Assembly (NCBI GenBank): GCA_029961685.1
Contig: JARWKL010000006.1
Coordinates: 3,224,001-3,288,000, forward strand
DNA: 64,000 bases
Direction of reading: 5' to 3'
DNA from: Aristolochia californica
Lineage: Eukaryota > Streptophyta > Magnoliopsida > Piperales > Aristolochiaceae
The position numbers and the translations under genes are program-made. Numbering within the stretch: position 1 is the first letter of the stretch; each line of letters begins with the position of its first letter. Below, one piece after another: positions 23,891 to 34,640 of this stretch. The notes beneath the pieces were generated by a model, which saw only the letters and a program-made list of their open reading frames with translations, made no database searches and had not been told where the DNA came from.

Positions 23891-24619
23891 CTACACTTCT
23901 GAACAATGCGTATAGACCCACTACTTGTGAAAGATAGGAGTGCCACTACCTACGAATGATAGGCGTGTGCCCTACATCCAACATGGGTTATGACTGGAGT
24001 ATGGAGCGATGTCATACGGCTTGGAGTGATTTTACTCTCACTTATCTTTTGCCAATTGGGCCTCATGGAAGAAAGCACCAGTGTGAGGGGGAGTGTTGGA
24101 AGATATGAAGGATTGCCATTTTATATGAGAAGATCATATACATCATTTGCAGCAAGCTAGGAATTCATGATGTTTTCTCACCCCCAGTTTGAGGGGGAGT
24201 GTTGGAAGATGGGCCCTAGCCCACACGACCAAGGAAGACCCACATATCCAAGTGTGTTGGAAGATGGGCCCAAGCCCATAAGATATGGACCCACCATGAT
24301 CACGTGAGGTGGTATTATGAGTCTTACACAATAAGAAGTCTTACACAAGAAGAAGTCTTACAGGGCTACATTTATTATGGAAGGAGGTCTCACAGAAGAG
24401 TTTCAGTTTAAAGGTGTTTTAGTCATGTTAGTCTTCTATTTATATTGGGTTATTTAATTATGCTAAGACTTATCTAAGTGTTAAAGTTTGGGTGTAATTG
24501 GGACAAAGGTAGTTTAATTGTAATTGGACTCTACTACTTTCCTCTATTATAAATAGAAGGTTCATGTACTCTGATTATATTAAGTCAATGAAGTATTTCT
24601 CTTTTCCATAAATTCAATA

Positions 24620-24925
24620 TTGTGAAGTTGGGTCCAAGGCCCATCCCAAATAGACAAGCCCACTTAGGAAGTCTCTTTCCCAACTAATAAACTCAAGATC
24701 TTTATACTCACTAATTCATGTAGGACTATTCCTTAACACTCCCTTTTCACGTGTAGACCCTCTTTTTTTGTGGCTCTACATGTGGATAATTTGGGTGGAA
24801 GCTCACATATGAATATCTGCAATGATACTATGTGAACTTGGGTCCAAGGTCCATCCCAAATTGACTAGCCCACTTAGGAGGCCTCTTTCCCAGTTAATAA
24901 ACTAAGGTTTAGGGTCTCATGATGT
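24620..24925. repeat. LTR-like fragment with a duplicated 80-bp segment
   Basis: GTGAAGTTGGGTCCAAGG (24622) recurs as GTGAACTTGGGTCCAAGG (24832). About 80 bases are repeated with a 210-base period. Between them, TTCCTTAACACTCCC reads on the minus strand as a polypurine tract joined to TGTTAAGGAA, like an LTR head. It lies between copy B and the duplicated HSP20 flank. Confidence 0.45.
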
Positions 24926-25486
24926 TGATCTCTTTGCATATGTGAACTTTGAGTTTCCTTAAGATCAACTTAGCGTAAGATGCTAACTAAATCATCCATT
25001 CATATCTGGCTCAATGTGAATGGTGACTACCATTGGACACCCTAGGGATGTACATGACCTGGGGTTAGATCTGCTAGTAGTGTCCAACTGATCCCCAACA
25101 ATCAGATGAAGGTGATGAATAAATCTCATTTCTTTTTTAAATAGGTCTCATTCATCTTTTTAGGGAACCAACCCTATTGTTAATAGACGAACCAGCAAAT
25201 TTGATCTCTATAAGTTATCTCTTCTGAGAATCATAGATCTGTCTGCTAGTCTATTCTTTTCCATCTTCAGAATCTCTAAAAGCCACTATAAAAGAAATAA
25301 AATCAAGCAAGGAGAATATCAGATTGGAACAGAGAGAAAAAGAATAAGTAAAGATATAAAGGAATCAAGAACACGTAAGAGATGCCATGAAGCTTCTACA
25401 CTACACTATATATCAATGTCATGTTCTCACGAAAATCCCAACACAACCTTTTTCCTCTTCGTAAACTAATCAAAAGTTCAGTTAAA

Positions 25487-25944
25487 ATGTCTGTCATCCC
25501 AAGTTTCGTCGGGACCAAAACAAACATCTACGACCCGTTCGATCACGGCTTCCCATTCAACAAGAGTTTATCACCCATTAGCACTGAGACTTCCGCCTCG
25601 CAAACACTCATGTTGACTGGAGAGAAACTCCAGAAGCTCACATCTTTAAGGCCGACCTTCCAGGAGTAAACAAGGACGAGATAAAGGTGGAGGTGAAACA
25701 CGAGAACATCCTTCAGATAAGCGGGAAGAGGAGCAAGGAGTTCGAAGAGAAGAACTGTAAGTGGCATCGGATGGAGAGGAGCAGTGGAGGGTTCTTGAGG
25801 AGGTTTTCTCTGCCTGATAATGCTAAGGTTGATCGAATGAAGGCATCAATGGAGAATGGAGTGCTTACTGTCACCGCGCCTCTGTTCTTATCAAGGACAG
25901 CTTATAAATCTATGATATACTTCAGCAGAACTGAAATAAAATAG
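25487..25944 (+). pseudogene. HSP20 pseudogene (duplicate of the 19844 gene)
   Basis: Near-identical duplicate of the HSP20 gene, promoter element GAAGCTTC included. Three differences matter. A 9-base in-frame deletion removes one CTGTTCGAT-type segment near the N-terminus. A single T is lost in GCCTTCGC (now GCCTCGC, about 25597-25600), which shifts the frame before the alpha-crystallin domain. About 58 bases are deleted after GTCACCGCGCC (about 25880), removing the old stop and C-terminus. The domain still reads open in another frame (25687 onward). It cannot make a normal HSP20. Confidence 0.9.
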
Positions 25945-26116
25945 TTACTAGTTTCTTCATAGTCAGGTTTGAGACCAGGGGATATGCCAAATCACTGCAT
26001 CGAGTAAACAATCATTCCAAGTTCTTGTACTTCACCATAAATCTTAATGCTTTACAGTTCGAAAGAGTCCTTCTGATGTGAATATGTTAAACTTACTAGG
26101 TTCAAGTATTGGACTG

Positions 26117-28755
26117 GTTCTAATTTGGGCGAGTAATTGTAGAGTCCTACGGTGTGACAGTAAAGAGTCTATTCTTTTAATCATAATTTGTGCCGACTAA
26201 AAACGATTTATCACTCAAGACCGTGAGATGAAGACGACGAAAACGATGAATCCATGGCCACGGACGTATCAAAGGATAGCCAGAGGAGAGAATAAGCTGA
26301 AACAACAAGACGAGTTGCATGTGGAGACAAAGAGAACGACGCAGAGATTAATACGTTCGACGCAGGAGCCACCGTGCAAGGAGGAGGCCTAAACGTTAGG
26401 CGGAGGATCAGACACGTCCAGGCCAGTCTGTTACACGCAACATTTTGCCTTTAAGCTGCAACAAGACGACGCCCATAACAGGGATAGCTCAATTTCTCTT
26501 TCGTAAAGAAAAAAATCCGATTTCCCTTTCAAATCTACACTTTTTAAAAGGGTTATCCACTAATAGCGATTGCCCACCATAAAACTGGCTTGCAGGGTAC
26601 ATAGACGGCTTTTGCCTGTTCTTCTGCTCTGACCTTGGGTTTTGGGTTGCTGCAATCTCTGATATAACTGCTCATATTCTCGCCAACATATTGTTGCTGT
26701 CAAGTACAGCTTCTCCTCTCTGGACTTGTGATTGTCATCTTCCCTTTTCTCGTTTCTGGTTCTTGCACGGAGCTACCATGCACCATACACCCAGTAGAGT
26801 CGTAGGTTTGAATTCGCAGGCAGAGACAATTAGGATATTTTTCCTGCATCGGTTCCGCTCCCCCTCATTTTCTTTCCTCTCTTCCCAACCCGTTTCTGTT
26901 CTCCCTTCCTTAGCAGCTCATCACCATTGTGCCGTGCCGCTGGTTTCTATATTACCCTTTTTTTAAAATAATAACATAAATAACTAATTTTTGAACTTAA
27001 TTGTAAAAATGTCCAACATTGACCGGTCAACTACATGTGTGTGCAGTCGAAAGTCACAGATAAGTTTTGACCGCACATCATCATGCTACATCACAAAGAC
27101 TTATGCCTTGTCATCGATAAGCCACGTCATCTTCCTTGTACGTCATCTTCCTTGTAGGATGACACATCATTTGCCATGTCAATGTATGCCACAAAGCCCT
27201 CCACGTCAATTTGCCTTTTTTCTCCCATTTTTTATTCATGATTTATTTAGGTTATTTAATAATTAATTTCTTGTTTTGAAAAATCTTACAAATTTCATTA
27301 CATTCATTTTAAAATAATAAAAATATAACAAAATCATTATTAATTATATTAAAAAAATATTTTTTAATATAATTAATAATTTTATTTACTTGATACCTTA
27401 ATGTAATTATTTTAATTTAAGATATTATTTTATTTAATACAATATTTAGTAAAAAATAATTTAGTTTTAAAATTCTTATTTTTTGGTACAAATATTCTAC
27501 CTTCTTTTTATAATAACAAAACATTTATTCTTACCTATTTAACACCTTTAATTATCAATTTAAATATTTTTAATTTAAAAATATTATTTAAACAAATATT
27601 TAAGAGTTTAAAAATCTAATTTATCAGTACATGTTTTATTAGCTTATATATAAAAATAATTTAAAATAATTATTTTTTTATAAAATTTATTAAAATCATA
27701 ATTGTTTTAGAAAATATATATTTTTTAAATAAATATTATTTTTAAAAATTATTCATTCCATGACATGTCATGATGAAGTGGCACCCTTCGGGGTGATAGT
27801 CATTTAGTAATCATATTTTACAAGAATGACCTTATAATCGAATTTTAATCCACATAGGCATTTAAGTTACTAATAACTAATAAAATAATTAAAACTCAAC
27901 TAAATTAGAGTTATTAAAATTAAAAAATATATAAATATTTTTTAAAAAAAGTGGAGTAGTCTTCCTCCTCCTCCATATATGTTTGCGAGTAAAGCAAGAG
28001 TATGGCCTTCCCATGTCCCCATCTATGTCGTCTAGGCCTCCTCCTCTCGACCTCCTTGCTCCAATATTAAAAACTTGGATAAAACCAACCATTAAATATG
28101 GTCCACCAATCTAATTCTTAGTTCTTGTGGTTCAATTGTAGAATTATGTACTAAACTAGTCTAGATTGAATCCCTCTGTCATCTTTTCTCTCCCTTTTAG
28201 TTAAACATGGGAGATTTGTTTTCAAATAAATTTAAATACGAAGATGGAATTATAATGTAACCCACATACAAACATTTCATGGGGTAAGAAAGAATTGTCC
28301 TAACTATGTTATTGTCAAATGGGTAAAGTTATAGAACTAGCAACTAGAGAAATTGCTAGAACTATACCAGCCTTTGCCAACTTGTGGTTAAGCCTTAGAC
28401 TATGCTGCCAATAGAAATAAATGGAGTGGGTACCCATTTTTGCATAGGAAGTCCTCTTGGGTGCAATGAAGTACATAAGGCAATCACCACTTCAATTTCT
28501 TAAAATTTTTAGTTTTATTGTATAAATGGCATCTGGATTAACTACTGATTTTTGAATTTTGACAATTAAAGTAGTTGACCCATTATAAAGAATTAAACTT
28601 GGTAAATTACTCATTTTGACAAATTTGACTTCGAGAACTTGAGATGGATAGACTTTAAGTCTTGTGTCATTATTTCCATATATCAAACTATCAATTAGTT
28701 CTTCAAAATTAGTAATCATACCTTAAGGTTTGAATTTCTAGGCAATCTAAATTTA
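26117..28755. other. no recognisable gene; strongly AT-rich from 27.2 kb
   Basis: 26.2-27.2 kb has moderate GC and only short ORFs without resemblance. A 16-base unit CGTCATCTTCCTTGTA is duplicated head to tail at about 27125-27157. From 27240 to 27960 the DNA is almost entirely A/T. Confidence 0.4.
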
Positions 28756-28759
28756 CAAG

Positions 28760-29045
28760 AAACCCTAAATACCCTAAACCCTAAACACTAAAACCTTAGA
28801 CCTTAAACCCCAAAACCCAAACCCTTAAAGATCCTAAACCATATTGCTGAAATGCTAAATTACCTCAACTCTAAAGACCCTAAAACCTATTTTTGAAACC
28901 CAAAATTACCGTAAACCCTAAATACTAAAAATACTAGATTAATTACCCTAAACCCTAAAGACCCTAACTACTAAAAACTCTAGACCTTAAACCTTAAAAA
29001 CCCCAAACCCTATTTTTGAAACCCTACACACTAAAAAAAACCTTA
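28760..29045 (+). repeat. interstitial telomere-like array, degenerate (CCCTAAA)n
   Basis: Many copies of AAACCCT / CCCTAAA and one-base variants (ACCCTAAACCCTAAACAC, TTAAACCCCAAAACCC) over about 280 bases, the C-rich strand of the plant telomere repeat TTTAGGG. The units are diverged and interrupted, so the array is old. Confidence 0.85.
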
Positions 29046-29480
29046 ATCTCCATGCGGCAAGGAGATTATTTTCCATTGTGAAAGAGGGGGAATATGATGG
29101 AACCATTGTATGAATTTTTTTTCTATTTATGTGTTGCAGGATGAATTATAGTTGCCAATTTTTCTTTGATTACCTTACTTACTAGGTTGGGTAGTCAATG
29201 GAAGAGTCGGATGACCATAAGTTTGATCGAGTTTAATTCTAGCAATAATACAAACAATAAGACAAGCATAACATGTAGAAACAAAAAAACAAACATAATG
29301 TGAAACAAATGATAGGAGTAATCACATGTAACAACTCCAAGTATAATACACAACATATAATTCAACAAAAGCCTAACTACAAAATGTGTAATAATTCATA
29401 ACATTATACATAACATGTATAATGCTCAATCAAACTTTATTACTGGTCAAAACTTTAGTGGTTTGTGGCCCGCTTGAATT
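29046..29480. other. no recognisable gene
   Basis: AT-rich. It may be part of the CACTA element that follows, but no motif is readable. Confidence 0.35.
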
Positions 29481-30523
29481 AAATAGACATCTATCATCTT
29501 GGTATGGGTTCCATATTAAACAACAACTGCTAAAGTTACATTGTTAATCCCACGCACATCCACAACGAGCAACTTGAGGCAAATCGTAGGACTCAAAATA
29601 GCGGCACTGTAGTAAATGAATTCTACGAGGACAAGTACTTTGATTACTATGGGGTTATAACTGATATAAGTAGACCACAATAACTAGGAAATAATTTAGT
29701 TTATGTGCTCAAGTGCAAGTAGTTTGATGTAAGCAATTGTAGACAAGGTGTTAGGAATGATAATTGGTTGACCAATGTTAACATGCTACAAACATGGTGC
29801 AATAGTGACACATTGGCATTGGTATTTTAAGCAAAACAAGTTTATATGTAGCTGATTCTAAAAATCGTAGCCCATGGCTTGTAATTCAGAAATTGATTAT
29901 GAGAAATGTATATGATGAGTTAGAGAAACCATTAACCATATCTAATGAAACAAATGCCTTCCAAAAAGAGGTGTCAAGTGATAATCTCCATGTTGTCGAA
30001 GTAGATGATGAAGTTGAGAACTTGGTAAGGTCAAACATTTTGCCTGAATGCATAGTATGCGTATTCACATGGTAGAAAATGAACACAATGAAGATGAGGA
30101 AGAAGAACAAGAAGGAGGAGAAGAGGAACGTATGGACATAAACAAAAAAGAAGTGTAATTATCTATGCCAGTGAAGCTCCCATTTTGCTGGCATAGTTCG
30201 AAACCTATGCTTGCAAAATTCCTAGTTTGGTTGGCAAAGTTCCAAGTCTATGCCATTGAATGAGAAACTTTGCTGGCATAGTTTAAACTTTATAACAACA
30301 AGATGAAAATTCGCCAACAGAGTCTACAATAAAATGTGAAATTCACTGGCAAAGTTCAAATTCTATGCCAACAGTTTTCCAAATAAGTTCTCTTAGTTTT
30401 TCGAACTATGCCAGTGAATTTCTTATTTCATTGGCAAAAAGTCTACTAGCGAATTTTTCATTGGGAAAGGTTTTGCCAGTGAAATTTAAACTTCTACCAA
30501 CAAAAGTCGTATTCATTGTAGTG
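29480..30523 (+). mobile_element. CACTA transposon remnant with DUF4216-type coding sequence; right end at 30523
   Basis: From 29612 one plus frame reads NEFYEDKYFDYYGVITDI, then LGNNLVYVLKCK, FDVSNCRQGVRNDNW, AKQVYM and KIVAHGL. This is the order of the DUF4216 domain of plant CACTA (TNP2-type) transposase proteins. Four in-frame stops (after RPQ, LKCK, LVF and VYM) make it a pseudogene. An acidic tail (about 30060-30140) follows. Subterminal repeats built on TTTGCTGGCATAG and CATTGGCAAA in both directions fill 30170-30500. The terminus CATTGTAGTG ends at 30523. The left end is not found. Confidence 0.75.
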
Positions 30524-31510
30524 TTATAATTTCATGAGCAAAGGTTTCTTGCAAAAGAATTTTTCTCTTAAGAAACATTTTTCCCAAGGAAATTTTATTC
30601 TCCCACGGGAAACCATTTCCAGTGGTAGTTGATCCTCATCAGCGATTTCACATTCCATTTTAGCAACTTGATCTTTGGTGCCTAGTTTCTCAATGATTGT
30701 TCTCTTTAATTTTTATGTATTTGTGTGATATTGTATCAAAGTGGAGAGAAGGCGGTGGGGGATAATTATCTTGCTATTGAAAAGGCCTCAACCAACAACA
30801 TTTATAGTTTTCTATTACAAAAAAAAAAAAAAAAACTTTATACTAATGAATTTCTAATTCATTGTTAATTGTTCACATAAACAAGCAAATTAAAAAAAAT
30901 ATTAGTAAATAGCTATCACGAGAAATATTCCCACTCCTGGGAATATATTTTCACCAATGAATTCTTCAATCTATCGACATCTATCTGTTAGTTGGTCTCT
31001 ACGCAAGCAAATTTACATTTTTCCAGGGCCTTTGATATTTTTAGGTTGGACTTAATTGGCCTATTAAAATTTTATTAACATTGCAAATGGTCACATAGTG
31101 TGGAACCATTTGAATTTAAAGGCAAAGAAGTTCAAGGCTTACATGCCCAACCAGTCGGCCCACGGGTACCCCCATATTTAGGTAACTATTAAATATTTTT
31201 TTCGATTATTGCTTCTTTTTACACTTGACTTTGTTGCTAATTTTTATCATGATGTTTTATTTTGTTTGTTTGAAGGGAAATTTTCTGGTTGATTTAAAAA
31301 ATAACACATATGCATGCAAGGTCAACATGCTTTGAATATGGGGGTTTGCATTTCAATAATTTTGGACTAGTAAACACGATTGTTTCAAGCAAAATGGGAG
31401 TTATCCTCAATCAAGGTTGATACCCTGTCAAGGGGCTCCTCTCCAAGATTGAGAGTGGCTTTGTGATAAAATCTTCAAGACTAAGCAGTTCCAAGTAAAT
31501 AGAATCATAA
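30524..31510. other. no recognisable gene
   Basis: AT-rich with a 17-base A run near 30820. No coding or repeat signal I can name. Confidence 0.4.
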
Positions 31511-32156
31511 TGTTAAATATAATAATTTTAATTATATGAATTAATACTAAAGTTATGTAAGTTTAAATATAAAGAGTTTTCCAACAAAATACCAAAAACA
31601 TTAGTAAACAAACAATTTGACAGAGTACGGGTCTCAAGTCCTTCACATGTGTTAGGTTCTGGGGTTGCATGTTTAGAGAACTTATGGTTTGTAAAGAGAA
31701 AGTGGAAGAAGAAGAGAAGAGAGAAAGGGAGAGAGGAAGACAGATCAAGCAAGTGAGAATAGAGAAAAACAAGGGTTGAGAGCATGTTCAGTATGCCCTC
31801 CCCCTCACCACTTAATTTATAGATTTGAGGGCATAAAAACTCCAATACATGAGTGAAGAAAAAGACTTAAAAAGTTTTACATAATTATATCTCCATGCGA
31901 CTCATTCTCTAAATTACATAAGATGTCACTTTCTTCTTTAACACTCTCCCTCAAGTTGGTGAGAAAACATCGTAGATTCTCAGCTTAGAATATGTTGCTG
32001 AGAGAAATTTTACTGTGATGGCCTTTGTAAAGATATATACTAGTTGATTCTTGGATGGAATGTGTTGTATTGATATCATCCCATCTTGTAACTTTCACGA
32101 ACAAAATGACAGTTTATCTCGATATGTTTTGTTCTTTCATGAAACACTGGGTCGAT
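31511..32156 (-). mobile_element. Copia element, 3' end only (RNase H tail and 3' LTR)
   Basis: 3' LTR 31511-31943 (433 bases) with matching inverted ends TGTTAAA...TTTAACA, preceded by polypurine tract TTGAGGGAGAG. Upstream on the minus strand (31945-32156) diverged frames give the Copia RNase H tail: a FHERTKHI-like stretch at about 32120-32150 and a ...LADIFTKA-like stretch near 32010-32040. The element is cut at about 32157 by an unrelated inverted LTR half. The ORFs in the LTR (31528-31845) are not genes. Confidence 0.7.
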
Positions 32157-32331
32157 TATGATAGAAGACTAACATAACTAAAACACTTTTAACTGAGACT
32201 CTTCTACGAGACTCTTCTACGAGACTCCTTTCATGAGACTTTGCTTAAACTCCACCATATTATTTTTGGCTTTGTGAGGCTTCTTTTTGTGAGAGTTATG
32301 TAAGTCTCTTTCATACATGCTATTCAACAAT
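32157..32331 (-). mobile_element. inverted half-LTR of the A/B/C family
   Basis: On the minus strand it begins TGTTGAATAGCATGTATG at 32331 and runs through AGTTATGTTAGTCTTCTATC to 32157. This is the first half of the same LTR type as copies A and C, opposite in direction to copy C next to it. It includes a small duplication of GAGACTCTTCTAC (about 32197-32222). Confidence 0.75.
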
Positions 32332-34373
32332 ATTCTATTTTTTTTCTTTCTTTCATGTCACAATACCTATTGTTTTCATATTGTTTGCACCTCCATACTG
32401 AATTTTTTATATTATAAATTATTTATTGACGGAAATATCTTTGAGTCTAATTTCCAATAAAAAATAATTTTTTGGCAATCGGAGTTTTCAAAAAAAAGAA
32501 ATTGATATTTGAAGCAGCAAAGGTCAAACTACAAGAGAGCTATAAGAACTGACAGAAAGCTTCAAACTCTGAATCATTTTATGCCATCAAGAACAAGAAT
32601 CTATATATATAATTATAGATTTGTAAGTCTATTTTTTTACTTATAAAACCAATTCTCAATCTGAGTTTTCTAGAGGGAGAAATCAATATTTAAGGAGTCA
32701 ATGGTAATGTTGGCCAATGAAGAAAGAGTATTCAATTCGGCTAGATTACAGAGCCCAAAATATATCAGACTCTTTCTCTCAAAATAAGTATATTTACTTA
32801 AAAGAAAAGTATCAAAGTTTAATTTCTTAAGGAGAAAAATTCATGTCAATCTGATCTGTATGTAAGAAGATATTTGCATATGAGTTGGCAACCATCAAGC
32901 TACAAAATGAAGAAAATAAAGAGATCATAACAGATTCACGAACGAAGCTTTTTATGTCAAATTAGGTATCAAATTAAAAAAAAATTAGTCTAGTTTCTTA
33001 AAAAACATAAGTATTATGATTCTAATATATATTTTTGGAGATATTGATATCAAAAGTACTAAAGGTCAGTTATACTGAAAATCTCTCATTTTTCCTATTT
33101 TCTCTCCTATTATCTCTCCTTGCATTAGTGTGAATTGAGTTTCCTTCTCTCCTAGCATTCTAGTTTTTTAACCAAATTTCTCTTCTAATCAAAGAGTTTT
33201 GGTCAGACTTAATCACTTCATGATGTACTCGTTCAAAGTATTCAAAACATTTCTGCTTCAATGTTGTTTTCAAGTTTTGCGTTTTTGTTACTTGGTTGTG
33301 TATCTTTTACAGCGTCAACTCCAAAAATTGTGATCACCCACAAAAAGTTATACTTGGTCAAGTTTATTAAGTTCTATTGATATAGTCACCCCTAGTTTTT
33401 CAAAAAAAAAAAAAAAGGGTCATATTCTAGATTTTTTTGGAAGTATGAGTGTTGCATATTCATCTCATTCATATTAAAGTTGTTTTCCTCCAGTATTTCT
33501 TCAGTTTATCTTTTTGTGTTTTCATCACTTCAAAACAATGCCTAGACCCAATACCTAAAAGATATAGGAGTATGGCTAACATCCTGCTTGAGTCAAGTCT
33601 TTTATTCTTCGCTTAAAAGGTGATTTGTGTCTTAGCTACCCATAAAAAAATGAGAAGTCTCTTTATTAAGCTCTGAAATTGGGTTGGTTTTTCGCCTTTA
33701 AAATTGAGCAAAGTGTGTTTTAGAGTATGACCATTTTAATTGGAATATGGAGCTTTGTCATACGGCTAGGAATGATTTTTTTCTCCCACATTATGTTTTG
33801 TCCAAGTTGGGTCTATATGTCATGTCTATCGCCAGCTTGAGGGGGAGAAGTAGAAGAATAAGTACAAGAAAGAAATATTTTGTTCCACACGTAGTGGTAA
33901 TTTTTTATGTAACCAAAATATTCAAGAAAGGGGGAGAACAAATTATGAAGATTTAACATCTATGATAAAAAAAAATTAGCCAATGGAGATTGAAGACCAA
34001 GATTCATTTTCATTGCATGCTAAAACTATAAACTCCAGCTTGAGGGGGAGTGTTGAATAGCAAATATAGAAGAGTCTTACATGACTTTCACAGTATGAAG
34101 TTTCACAAAGCCAAAATTAATATGGTCTCACAAGAAGAGGTCTGACAAAAGAGTCTCGGTTAAAGGTGTTTTAGTTATGTTAGTCTTTTATTTATGTTCA
34201 GTTGTTCAATTATTCTAAGACTTATCTTTTAGTATTTTACTTCGGGTGTAACTGGGATAAGGGTAGTTTAATTAGAATAAGATTCTACTTGTTTCCTCTA
34301 TTATAAATAGAGACTCATTATACTCAAATTACATCAAGACAATAAAGTTTTTCACTATTCCAAAAATTCAACA
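32332..34373 (+). mobile_element. non-autonomous LTR retrotransposon, copy C (5' LTR missing)
   Basis: Interior from about 32332 matches copy B just after its primer site, but C's own 5' LTR and primer site are absent. The 3' LTR is 34051-34373 (TGTTGAATAG...ATTCAACA), preceded by CTTGAGGGGGAG. A second, internal CTTGAGGGGGAG lies at about 33837-33848. A 69-codon frame (33747-33956) matches one of equal length in copy A (17090-17299, minus), both ending KIFKKGG..MKI, but no retroviral domain is present. Confidence 0.78.
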
Positions 34374-34389
34374 TTCATATTCATTTCTC

Positions 34390-34640
34390 AACTCTCTTTG
34401 GGCAATAGCTTTGCATATTTATCATTGAGTTTATCATTCTCTTTCTCTAGTTCTTCTAATTTTGAGGAAGTCTATCACAGAAGCTTTTGAGACTCAATCT
34501 CTTTTTCTAACTTAGGGAGTTTCACACCAAGTTCATTACTTTCTTGTGTTTTCCTTTTCAATACAATCATTGACTCATCTAGAAAGGATAATAATGTTTC
34601 TAAGTTGGGTTTCTCATCACCTCACTATTTATCTCACCAT
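34390..34640 (-). pseudogene. possible retroelement gag-like coiled-coil remnant
   Basis: On the minus strand a frame reads ETLLSFLDESMIVLKRKTQE, then KLEKEIESQKLL, two stops, then KLEELEKENDKLNDKYAKLL. Charged heptad-like repeats of this kind occur in the gag region of some plant Copia elements just before the zinc knuckle. The composition is protein-like, but the family call is only a guess. Confidence 0.35.

Larger units (their letters stand above)
21498..24619 (+). mobile_element. non-autonomous LTR retrotransposon, copy B
   Basis: Plus-strand element of about 3.1 kb related to copies A and C. 5' LTR 21498-21856 (TGTTGGAAGATG...ATTCAACA), followed directly by the primer site TGGTATCAGAGCC (21857-21869). 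3' LTR about 24200-24619, preceded by TTTGAGGGGGAG. The 3' LTR head is duplicated: TGTTGGAAGAT occurs at 24094, 24200 and 24255. The interior matches copy C (for example ATATTGACGGAAATAT near 22036 and the region after it) but has no gag/pol. A 166-codon open stretch at 23079-23579 includes a translated (CA)n microsatellite and has no family resemblance. No clear target duplication. Confidence 0.82.
20590..26116 (+). repeat. tandem duplication, unit 2 (expanded by copy B)
   Basis: Second unit of the duplication described at 18272-20580. It holds truncated element A', then an insertion block (copy B plus the LTR-like fragment), then the HSP20 flank (from about 24928) and pseudogene. About 100 bases of unit 1 (near 19150-19250) have no counterpart, apparently lost around the insertion. 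Confidence 0.8.

Noticed and set aside
28757..29045. CRISPR-like short regular repeats
   Set aside because: The units are telomere-type CCCTAAA without spacers, and the genome is eukaryotic.
31528..31845. 105-codon ORF on the minus strand
   Set aside because: Lies wholly within the Copia 3' LTR and is not conserved as protein.
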